This document shows positions 27,402 through 37,411 of a DNA stretch of 64,000 nucleotides, one piece after another (the first letter of the stretch is position 1; each line of letters begins with the position of its first letter). Source of the stretch: Iris pallida (lineage: Eukaryota > Streptophyta > Magnoliopsida > Asparagales > Iridaceae); NCBI GenBank assembly GCA_029216955.1, contig JANAVB010005597.1, positions 48,586,703 through 48,650,702 of the forward strand, written 5' to 3'. Under the pieces are notes generated by a model. That model worked only from the letters and a program-made list of their open reading frames with translations, made no database searches and was not told the DNA's origin. The translations under genes and the position numbers were made by a program.

Positions 27402-28752
27402 GAGGCCCACAGATCCCAGTACTCTATACTCCCGGGTGCCAACAAGATGTACCGAGATCTGCGGGAGCATGTATGGTGGTCAGGAATGAAGCGGGAGGTG
27501 TCCCAGTTCGTAGCTAGGTGCTTGGTCTGTCAGCAGGTCAAGGCAGAGAGACAGAGGCCCGGTAGATTGTTGCAGCCGCTGCCCATTCCCGAATGGAAAT
27601 GGGAGCATATCACGATGGACTTCGTATCAGGATTGCCGCGTACTCCAGGAGAGAAAGACGCGATTTGGGTCATCGTGGACAGGTTGACCAAATCGGCCCA
27701 CTTCTTGCCATTCAAGGTGGGTACGTCTACAGAGAGGCTGGCGGAGATGTATATGCGGCAGATAGTCAGGATCCACGGAGTTCCGGTCAGCATCGTCTCA
27801 GATCGGGATAGTCGTTTTACTTCCCATTTCTGGAGAAGTCTGCAGACCAGCTTGGGCACTCAGCTCAAGTTCAGTACTGCATACCACCCCCAGACGGACG
27901 GACAGTCGGAGCGGACTATTCAGACTCTCGAGGTTATGCTGCGGACGTGCGTCCTGGACTTTGGAGGTTCTTGGGAGGATCATCTTCATTTGGTGGAGTT
28001 TGCCTATAACAATAGTTTTCAGGCCAGCATCGAGATGTCACCTTTCGAGGCTCTGTACGGGCGTAGGTGCCGTACACCCTTATCCTGGGATGATGTTGGT
28101 GAGCGAGCTTTGCTGGGGCCAGAGATGATTTTGGATGCGGCCGAGAAGGTGAAGCTTATCAGGGACAGACTTCGCGTGGCGCAGGACAGACATCGGCACT
28201 GGGCCGATAGCCACCGGAGACCCTTGGAGTTTGAGGTACAGATTAGAGTAGGATTAGATTTAGGTTGTTGTTTTTGAATTTTTTATCATGTTTGTTATTT
28301 ATTTTAATTGAGACCTTGCTTGTGATTAGGTCAGAGACCAGGTTTTCTTGAGGATATCTCCGACTCGTGGTACGATACGTTTTGGTGGAGGCGGAAAGCT
28401 TAGCCCGTGCTTCATCGGCCCTTTCGTTATCAGCGGGAGAGTCGGTGACGTGGCTTACAGGCTAGACTTGCCGCCTGCACTTGTGGTGGTCCACAACGTA
28501 TTCCATGTATCACAGTTGAGACGGTACGTGGCTGACCCTAGCCATGTGCTCAATCATTCGAAGATTGAGGTGGGTCCTTCTCTCAGCTATCCAGAACAGC
28601 CTGTGGAGATTCTGGATCGACGGGAGAAGGTTCTGAGGAACCAGGTGATACCGTTGGTACGCGTCGCATGGAGGCATCATTCTCCAGGAGAGTCTACCTG
28701 GGAGCGGAAGGATGAGATGCGCGAACGGTACCCCTATCTTTTTGGACCGTGA
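27402..28752 (+). pseudogene. Element D pol: integrase and chromodomain, with an intron-like insert
   Basis: Integrase zinc finger with CLVCQQVK, then the core. Catalytic Asp codons are at 27618 and 27801 and the Glu at 27909, giving the D-X35-E spacing. The reading frame to 28235 and that from 28330 differ, and the 94-bp GT...AG segment between them bridges them exactly. After it come the GPF module (FIGPFVISGRVGDVAYR) and a chromodomain-like tail (VEILDRREKVLRNQVIPLV, WRHHSPGESTWE) ending YPYLFGP. The chromodomain is known to steer such elements to heterochromatin. The only visible damage in this part is the upstream TAG at 27399. Confidence 0.9.
28236..28329 (+). other. Intron-like segment in element D integrase
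   Basis: 94 bp, T-rich, bounded by GAG|GTACAG and GATTAG|GTC. It begins and ends on codon boundaries (phase 0) and contains stops. Removing it joins the upstream frame to the downstream frame, right where element A and other chromoviruses are continuous. It could be a true spliced intron or an insertion that happens to look like one. Confidence 0.55.
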
Positions 28753-28796
28753 GGTATACTTTCTATCCTTCTCATCAGTTGCATTTCGTCTTTCAA

Positions 28797-28831
28797 TTTC
28801 GAGGACGAAATTCTTTTAAGGAGGGTAGATT
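28797..28831 (+). promoter_or_regulatory. Element D polypurine tract
   Basis: TTTCGAGGACGAAAT (28797-28811), then AAGGAGGGTAGATT against the LTR. Same arrangement as A and C. Confidence 0.85.
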
Positions 28832-31800
28832 TGTCACTACCACATTTCTAGTGTGAGGGTATTTTTGTCATTTTTGGGGTAAATAAAATTTATTAATATT
28901 AATTAGAATTTATGGGAATTTTTAGAATTTATTTTGGATTTATTTGGACTAGTTTGATTTTTGGCCAGTTTTGACCCATGTGGACCAACCTAGGAACTAA
29001 CCATGGTTAGTTGGGCTTGGTTAGGTCAAGTGACCCTAATCTAACCTAGAGTGACTCAAGTTAGTGGTTAGTAATTTATAGAACTAGAATTAGAAATTTA
29101 GAAATCATTTGATTTGGTGAATGGCTTGTGGTTTCACTAGTCATTATGTGACTTAGCTAGATTGGACTCAAACCTAGCTCAACCTTATCCTAACCTACAT
29201 GGCCGGCCACCTTATCCACATAGGGATTCCCCCATTATAAATATCCTCCTAGTTTTTAGGGCTAGCCTCCCTCCTTAGAAGAATAGCTCAAGTTTAGGAA
29301 GAAGGTGAGTTCCATCTTTCAAAAATCATAAGAAATCCAATTTAATTCCTTTTTCCTTCAAACCAATTCCATTAGAACCTAAATTCCTTCCTCTTGCTAC
29401 TGGAATTTATTATATTGCAGGAAGAACCAATTTGGGACACTTTGTGGCTTGAGGAGCTCATTGCTTTTGGAGGCTTTTCCACCAATTGTGAATCAATAGG
29501 TAAATCCTTCATTAGTCCATTAAATTTCTGTCCAAATCCATTTTAGGAAAGCCCTAGCCCTATCCCTACTGTAGGATAGCTTAAACCTAGGTTTTGGATT
29601 CGTTTCGTGTCCGTATCGGACACGTATCGACCTTGTATTCTAGGTGTTCGACCAAATGCCTCTGAGAACTCGATTTTGTTGTTTTTAATTTCTGTTTGAA
29701 TAGGTTTGTAGATCTAGGTGTGCTCTTCAATCTTCATGAAGGGACCATGGCCTTTTTGTGTCCGTGTCGGGTGCAAAATGGTCTGGACACGCGTGCGTGC
29801 ATTGGGCTCGGGACTGTTCTATCCCCTGCTACTCGGGGTGCATTGCGCACAGTGTACACCACTTGGACACGTGTAACTTGACACCTGGGTGCGGGCAGTG
29901 TCTGACACGAGGCCCCCGAAGTTTTGTGGGTCCTCGTGTCGTGTCGGATACGTATTTGCGTGTGCACGTGCATTTCACTGTGTGGTTTAGTGCACAGGCC
30001 AGTTGTTGGTTCTGTTTAATTCGATTTTGAATGGTTCTAAATGTGTTTTTATTGATTATTAGATTCTAAATATTATGTTAAATCTCTGTTATGATAGGAT
30101 TTGCAATTTGTTAGGATGTTAAGGAGTTGTGGTTTCGAATTTGCAATGTGGTTTGTGAAATCCTGATACACATGTGACACAACACTTGTTCTTCACTGTT
30201 AAACCATTTATTCCATATCAATCTGTGTTTTATTACTGTCTCATGATTTCCAAAGGTTAATGGCCTATGACAAAATAATTTACCTGTTGAAATGTGTGTG
30301 GGATTGTATAGTTTGGTTTGAGTTCATGTGGGAGTTCAGTGCATTGACTGTTCAAGTAAACTATAGTGTTAGTTTCATTCCAGTTTATGATATCCCCTGT
30401 CACTTTAAGTTCTTGAATTTCTGAAATATTAAGTCTGTGGTTAAAGAGGATGGGTTGGGATTTATCATTCCAGTTGTTGCATTGGACTGTTGAAGTCCCT
30501 GTTTAGTACTGTCCATATGGGTAGTGTAGAATCTGGGAAATTATGAGGACCAAATTCCAGTTAGTGTAAACTATTAGATCTTTCCATTTCTGTGATGTGG
30601 GATAAGTCCAGATTTCCTCAATATGGGTTTAGCATTTGTTCACTGATTTTGTGAATTGTTTCACACACAACTCTTAATTTTGTACTGTCACTTGTGTTAG
30701 ACCCCCATCCTCTTCTCACTGTTCTGGACACTCTATACACACACAGGTTGTTTTCCCCTGATTAAACCCTTACACACTTGTGGTCATTACTATACATTGA
30801 TATTCCCTCTCCTTCGCTGTTAATTCCCTGAATGTTGCACACACAGGCCACACTTGCTAACACTGCAAATTCCTGAGCATGCACACACTCCATTAATTCC
30901 TGTTACACACCCCTTCATTCTTATTTCTGTGCACATACTTTATTCCACACACACACACACAGACTTACTTGTTGCTGCCATGTTTTCCTGCACATTCCTA
31001 ACTGTCATATTTGCCTACACACATACACACACACTAGTTTACATGCTTCTTCACCAAGTTAATTCTTGCTGTGTACATTTGACACATTTCACTATATTCC
31101 TGTGACACACTTCACACTAAGCTTCCTGTACACAGACACAACAGTACACCTTCACACTTGATTATTCCAGTTCATGTGAGGACTGTTCTTAGCACTGTTA
31201 GCTACTTTTCTACACACAAGTTCACACACCTACACATGTTTTCTTCCCATAGGTTTTCATGAGTATATTATATGCCTATATGCATATGTGTAATGTATAT
31301 ATGTGTGAGTGACATATCTATGTGTAGAATGCATAGTGTTTAGCCTAATGCCTAGTGTGGCTCATCTTGTGTATCTATATATAGTGTATATACATAGGTA
31401 TTATGAATTCTTGAATGTTGTGTGTATAGCCTTGTTAGAGTCTAGTATAGCTTTATTAGACCTAGCTAGTGAGTTTAGCCTAGTTTAGACTTGGTGGACC
31501 TAGTTTGACTTCTAGGGTTGACCAAAGTTGACCAAGAGTTGACTTTGGCCTAGATTGACTTAGAATCATATAGAATGCATAGTAGGACTCCATTTTGATA
31601 TTCTGGACTTGTTGTGACTTGTGATGTTCTGATTAGGAGCCAGATACCACTCCTTGGACAGTACGTTTCATACCGGACACTCAATTACAGGCGAGTACAT
31701 TCTCTGATCATTTCATATCCTGCTTAGAATTATTACCTGCAGTAGATTACTTTACTTGTACTGTCACGTTGGTCACACGGATTGGTACTATATGGATCTC

Positions 31801-32801
31801 TACATGCGATGTTATCCCCCTCGGGAGCATCGGGTACATTGTGCTTGTGCGTTTTACTTACATCATGTACTCCTGTGCTTCTATTTTTACATGTGCACTC
31901 CTGTGAATCTTGTACTCTCATGTTCACGGAGCCCCCATGTATACTATCATGTGCACCCTATATGGGCCCCCATGTGATATCTTGTGCAATAACATAACTT
32001 GTATAGATCCTTGTGTATTGATTGGGGTACGGGGGAGTAGAATTGGGCATGTGAATAATACACCAGTAGTTTCTTATCAGAATCTCATCCTTAGTGTCTT
32101 ATCAGAATCTCCTATGCCATTTACATGTCCATATTGTACTCTGACTCACTAGTCATTGCTAGTTCTCTATGTATAGTAGATATTTACATTACAGTTCTCT
32201 TCCTGTTTACATATCGCATTTCTTTCAGTACTTGTATCTTACTTTACTGCATGTTTATATTTTCTAACCTGCTATGAATTGTTGAGATGTACTGTGCTCG
32301 CTCCTGTCCTGACTGGACCTGTTGAAAATATTACAGAGGACGAGGAGGAGGCTTGCCTGGACATCTATTACGGGGCAGCCCTTGATGACACCTGTGAGCT
32401 GGACCCTCAGGAGGATCCAGCAGTAGCTGAGGTCCTTCCCCCGACTGCCTAGATTAGATTTTAGGCTTTTATCTATGTAGTTGGATCATGTTCTAGTTAG
32501 ACTCTTATTCTGGAGATCAGTTTTGTATATATTCTTTTATATGAGACTTGTACTGCTGGGATTATCTTAGACTATGGTTTTATCTATTTTATTTCCTTGA
32601 GTTCTATTCATATCGTGCTATATCTTCCTTAGTTGTGATTGAGTTTCTATTGCTATGTCACCCCCATTCGGGGAGTATAAACTGTTTAGATATTACATTG
32701 CTAGATGTTGTGACCTAGGACAGCGTTCTACCGTCGACTCTGCGGCGTAGGCTGGACGTATTCACGTCTCGTGCCCTTACTCTAGGGTGCGGGTCGTGAC
32801 A
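28832..32801 (+). repeat. Element D 3' LTR (complete, 3970 bp)
   Basis: TGTCACTACC to GGGTCGTGACA, unusually long for an LTR. TATAAATA at 29236-29243. The GACACG/CGTGTC-rich block is at 29605-29975 and an AC-rich block at 30720-31240. The last ~100 bp, with CTACCG(C/T)CGACTCTGCGG, are shared with the C LTR. Reverse-orientation solo LTR E is the same family. No gene inside. Confidence 0.95.
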
Positions 32802-34388
32802 GAGGGGTTCTCTTCCTCTTTTTGATAGAAAATTAATTGCTTAGTGAGTGAAGCAATAGCTTCATAGACCCTCTTTTATGTTTCAAAAATTTAGAATGGT
32901 GGGTCTTTGACCAACAGTAGTGGTACCCCTCTTTTGGCTTGGCAGTAACTGATATAGGGTTTAAATTGATATTTTATATGAAAGACTTTGGATTTAGTGG
33001 TGATAATCTTTGGGTTTCAATGCAAGTCTATGATTAATTTTCGGTTTAAATGAATTTAGGGTTAAGTTTTGTTGTTTATACTCCTTGTTTGTTAATAACA
33101 GTAAGTTACTTGATGAGTTTTTGGGTTATTAAATGTTTTTATCATTATTATTAATTTGGGCTTTGGACTTCTAGGACTAGAGTAATAAAGTAGAGAGGTT
33201 ATATGTGCATACAATTTATACGTAGATGTACTCCTGTTATACTAGCTCTTTTTGGGCTTCGTCACCTTGGGCTGGGTTCTACTAGATTCAATCTATTGGA
33301 TTAGTTAATTGGTTTATTTTAGGTATGTAGTTAATTACTATATTTTATGGTTTCAGGGATTTTAATTTGGGCTTTAGTTACATTGAGGCTTCACCATTAG
33401 TTTTACCAAAATATTTTAGTACTTATTTTTAAACCCTTGTTATAGTATTCTCCTAATTAATTAAACTGTAGATTTTATCCAAACTATTATGATAATAATT
33501 TCTATGGTTTTGATATAAAATAATCTTTCTTGATTTTCAAGTAATTGTTTAAAATATTGTGACTATTAATATCAAAATTATCTTCTAAAAACGACTTATA
33601 GATAATTTTCTTAAATAAATATATTTTCCTTAATTGGAATTTCTTTTAGATTGATCTTGATCACAACTAAGTCATATTTTGCACGATTTTGTCTACTTAA
33701 TAATCAACCCCAGGCTAAACAGGCCATTCTGGACTCAACAGGCGATTTTGTGTACGACCCGCCGGAATCCAACTCTGGACATACGGTTGGGTTCGTATCG
33801 GAAAACTGGATCCGTAGACATATAGTTTGACGACTTTAGAGACCATTGACTCTGGCACGCTTTTCGGTGCAAAGCGGGTCCAACGACGGATATCGTTTTT
33901 GCCCGAAATTATCGTTTTGCCCCTATGTCCAGAATTGGACTTAAGGACAGGCAATCCTAGCTAATTTGACTATTCTGAGAACGTTGGTACTATTTATTTC
34001 AGCATCCGGAGACTTCTACATGTGTTGACTGATTGTGGCTCATTGAGTGATATGGTATTTTGGTTTCTCCAGCTAAGGACCTCAGGCAAGTGCACTTTCT
34101 GATTGTTTTTCGATTCATAGTAGTATTTTCATTTCATGTCTATACATATATATTGCTGCTTGTTGACACGCTCGTCACACGGAGTAGTCGGGATAAGAAA
34201 TATCTTAGTAAACATGTGGACTACCCAGAACTATCCCATTGTCTCTCGTGAATGCTAGCCACTGCGCACGACATGTGCAGTGTGCCTTATTTATCCCCTA
34301 GCCGTCCATATATTGAAACGGATATCTCACACCACCTAGATAGATGTCTTTTATTAGTTTTTCCTTGTTTACTTCGCTATCGTGCTAT
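32802..34388 (+). repeat. Element C 3' LTR, segment 2
   Basis: Colinear with about 16065-17650 of the 5' LTR, with roughly 40 differences by eye. It ends at GCTAT (34384-34388), the target duplicated by Sirevirus H. Confidence 0.93.
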
Positions 34389-35467
34389 TGTTGGCCCATT
34401 GGTCATATGGTCAACCTGATTTTAATAATTGATCAAAACTCTGTCTGGATATACGAAGCTAGTTGGGACATCTCAGCTTCTTGGACATAAGCAAGATTGG
34501 ATATTCACTCCGTTCAAGACTGAAGATCTGTTTGCCTACTTGAGTCTGTATTTCCTATGCAATGTAATTTTCACTTTATTTGAGTCTAGGAATACGTTGT
34601 ACACCGAGTCGTACTGGCAAATAGGCTATCCCCAAATTAGTTCAAAATGTTTTTAAAATGACCTATCAAAAATGTTTACAAAAAGGTTTTCAAAAATGTT
34701 TTCAAAAATCACCAAAAACCTATTTTAAAACCCTAACCTAACCCTGACAGAACTCGGCCAGAGTTCGGCCAGAGTTCGGCCAGAGTTCGGCCAGAGTTCG
34801 GTTGGTGGCCGTTTGATTTTTGAATTCTCTGGAACTTGGTCCTCCTGCAGTTGCGGATTTGACCGAGATTTGCTCATAGAGTTCTGCCCGAATTCTGCCC
34901 GAATTCTGACAGAGTTCTCCCTTTGGAATTCCTATAAATAGAGAAGTATTTCGATCATTTCAATTCATTCATTCACTTTCAATCTTCTCTCTATCTAAAA
35001 AGCTTTCTGCCTTCCAAAGAGTTTTCTAGAGCTTTCATTTTCAGATCCCAAGCCAGTTACAATCCTCTAGTCGATTTGCCAGTGCGGTACGGTCTAGAAG
35101 TTTCTGAGAGATTGTAATCAGAAGGCTTGATTGAAGAATACCTCTTCACATTTGAAGTTGGACGAGTTCTTCGTATCAAAGCTCGCGTTGTAGAAGTTGC
35201 AAGGACTTCGTAAGAAAACTTGCGGTTTTTCCTATAGTGGATTCAACTGGTAGCAAGAGTTCTACCGACTGGATTAGTCCTCAACAGAGGGATACCAGTA
35301 TACATCGCTGTCTTTGCGTTTGCTTTCTGAACTCTGCCTTTACATTATTTCAACTGTGATTATATACTGTGATTGTGTTGCTAACATTTTTTTAATTAGC
35401 ATTATTCCGCTGCCAACTCTATTCACCCCCCCTCTAGAGTATTACGCTTTACTATATCGATCCTACA
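34389..35467 (+). repeat. Element H 5' LTR (1079 bp)
   Basis: TGTTGGCCC to CCTACA. From 34747 to 34806 one inverted and several direct copies of CAGAGTTCGGC lie in tandem. The 3' LTR has one copy fewer, and also one CCCGAATTCTG fewer near 34895. TATAAATA at 34933-34940. CCCCCCCTCTAGAG lies near the 3' end. Confidence 0.95.
34747..34940 (+). promoter_or_regulatory. Element H LTR promoter with GAGTTCGG repeats and TATA box
   Basis: Tandem GAGTTCGGCCA units (34747-34806), then GAGTTCTGCCCGAATTCTG variants (34881-34916), then TATAAATA (34933-34940). Related motifs with a TATA-like tract recur upstream of ORF3 at 40774-40839. Confidence 0.6.
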
Positions 35468-35469
35468 AT

Positions 35470-35481
35470 TGGTATCAGAGC
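35470..35481 (+). promoter_or_regulatory. Element H primer binding site (tRNA-iMet)
   Basis: TGGTATCAGAGC two bases after the 5' LTR, the standard plant copia site complementary to the 3' end of initiator tRNA-Met. Confidence 0.93.
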
Positions 35482-35551
35482 GGGTGTTACAGGTAAAGCG
35501 AGGTAACAGTGCTATTATTTATTCATTATTTATTAGATCACAGCACATCAC

Positions 35552-37411
35552 ATGGCTACTATGAAATTCACAAGTGAAGGTCAGGCCACAAACAGACCCC
35601 CTCTGTTTGATGGTACTAACTACACTTATTGGAAAACACGGATGAGTTTCTTCTTGAAATCTCTTGATTTTGACTTATGGGCTATTGTTCTTGATGGCTA
35701 TCAGAAGCCACCTCGTATAAATGTCGAGGGAGTTTTGGTTGAAAAACCCCAAAGCAGTTATACAGAGAAGGAAAAGAAAAAGGCCAGTCTTGACGCACGT
35801 GCCATTAATGCTCTTTTTTGTGCCTTAGACAGAACAGAATTTAACAGGGTATCTACATGCACAACGGCAAATGGTGTGTGGAAGCTTCTCGAAGTTACAC
35901 ATGAAGGCACGACTCAAGTCAAGGAGTCAAAAGTCAGCAGACTTACTCAAGAGTACGAGGCGTTCAAAATGAAGCCAAATGAAACAGTCACACAAATGTT
36001 CGAGAGGTTCTTGGATATTGTAAACCCTTTGTCCTCCTTAGACAAAGATTACAGTAACCACGAAAAGATTCGCAAACTCCTACGAGCTCTCACCAAGAAC
36101 TGGATTCCGAAGGCTACAGCTATCATTGAAGGAAATGACCTCACCACAATGTCACTTGAAGTACTCATGGGTAAGCTACTCACTCATGAACTGGAGCTAC
36201 AAGATTTTGAAGAGCCTGCACCAAAGGAGAAGACTATCGCCCTCAAGGCTCAGCACAGAAAAGCTGCTGAAGATGACTCAGACAGCAGTGGATCTGACGC
36301 TGAAGATCAAGCTCTCCTAGCAAGAAAGTTCAAAAGATTCATGAGACATGAGAAGAGAGTCAAAGAGAACAACAGCAACAACTGGTACCAGGAAGATGCT
36401 GTCTGCTATGGCTGCAAGAAGAAGGGACATATGAAGAAGGACTGTCCCATCAACTCATCATCGAGCAAGAAGAACAACAGGTATGAAAAAGGCAACCTGA
36501 AAAGATCAACGTCTCGGAAATATGCCAATACCAGCATATGGCATGAGAGTGAAGCTAGCGACTCAGAAGATGAACATTCAGAGGACGTTGCAAACATCTG
36601 CTTCATGGCAATCGATCAGGTACCTACTGAACCTGTAGAAACATATGATGACTTCACCTTTGAGCAATTAGGAGATGCCTTCAGTGACCTGATGCTTGAC
36701 TACAGAAAACTGCGTAGTAAATATCAGACCGCTAAGAAGGTACTCAAAGAGTACAAAGAAGAAATAGGAAGACTTACCGACCTACTAGCTAAGGTTAGAG
36801 CTAATGTTAGTGAGTCTGGTGAGCTTTCCTCTATAAAGCTCTTATTACACGAGACTAAACAGTCATCCGAAGAGAAAGACAAGATTATAGACCAATTGAG
36901 AGAAGATCTTTCTAAAAAAAAGAAAAGTCTTCAATCTGCACAAATCAGAATGGAATCACTCACTTCTGATTATACTAAGTTATATGACACTTCCAAAAGG
37001 TTGGAAATTAGGTTAGGAAAACAGCCTGAGCCTGCTGCTTCCTATCCTAACACGTGTCACTTACCGAGAATTCGGAACATTCCCAAGCCAAACACTGTCA
37101 GACCAAACCATATAAAACCTTTACCCCAAAAGGTTAAGCCCAAACATGATCATAGGTATGCATTCTTCTATACTAGAAAACCCAAACCTACCAACCATGC
37201 ACACCACTCAGCTTTCAACACTCGACATGCACAATGTCATTATTGTGGCCTCATTGGTCATATATCATCTGCATGTAGAATGAGAAAGCTTGTAGATTTA
37301 AATGTTTATGCTTGGATACCTAAAGCTAACAATTCAGGACCCTACAAGAAATGGGTACCAAAGGTTTCATCTGCAAATTGTTTTGTAGGTGGAACACCCT
37401 TCACATGCTAG
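35552..37411 (+). CDS. gag: Element H Gag (619 aa), intact
   Basis: Capsid polyprotein, no stops. Residues about 15-240 are a UBN2-type copia Gag region ([53 protein letters not shown]). A CCHC knuckle CYGCKKKGHMKKDC lies at about 285-298. Then come an acidic linker ([14 protein letters not shown]) and a charged stretch likely to form a coiled coil (about 390-490). A second knuckle CHYCGLIGHISSAC lies at about 561-574, near the C-terminus. Two knuckles flanking a coiled coil fit Sireviruses. It ends in a 23-nt overlap with pol in the +1 frame. The start is the first ATG after the primer site, about 70 bp on. Element I encodes a close relative. Confidence 0.93.
   Translation: MATMKFTSEGQATNRPPLFDGTNYTYWKTRMSFFLKSLDFDLWAIVLDGYQKPPRINVEGVLVEKPQSSYTEKEKKKASLDARAINALFCALDRTEFNRVSTCTTANGVWKLLEVTHEGTTQVKESKVSRLTQEYEAFKMKPNETVTQMFERFLDIVNPLSSLDKDYSNHEKIRKLLRALTKNWIPKATAIIEGNDLTTMSLEVLMGKLLTHELELQDFEEPAPKEKTIALKAQHRKAAEDDSDSSGSDAEDQALLARKFKRFMRHEKRVKENNSNNWYQEDAVCYGCKKKGHMKKDCPINSSSSKKNNRYEKGNLKRSTSRKYANTSIWHESEASDSEDEHSEDVANICFMAIDQVPTEPVETYDDFTFEQLGDAFSDLMLDYRKLRSKYQTAKKVLKEYKEEIGRLTDLLAKVRANVSESGELSSIKLLLHETKQSSEEKDKIIDQLREDLSKKKKSLQSAQIRMESLTSDYTKLYDTSKRLEIRLGKQPEPAASYPNTCHLPRIRNIPKPNTVRPNHIKPLPQKVKPKHDHRYAFFYTRKPKPTNHAHHSAFNTRHAQCHYCGLIGHISSACRMRKLVDLNVYAWIPKANNSGPYKKWVPKVSSANCFVGGTPFTC

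Larger units (their letters stand above)
20213..32801 (+). mobile_element. Element D: Tekay-type Ty3/gypsy chromovirus, 5' end deleted
   Basis: 5' LTR to 23830 (truncated), internal region 23831-28831 (5.0 kb), full 3' LTR 28832-32801. It sits in the 3' LTR of C, which resumes at 32802. The left target duplication is lost with the deleted end. By-eye LTR divergence is about 1.2% (roughly 40 substitutions in 3.6 kb), suggesting insertion some hundreds of thousands of years ago at common plant rates. Yet the coding region is heavily damaged, including loss of protease residues. D may already have been defective when it moved. Confidence 0.93.
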
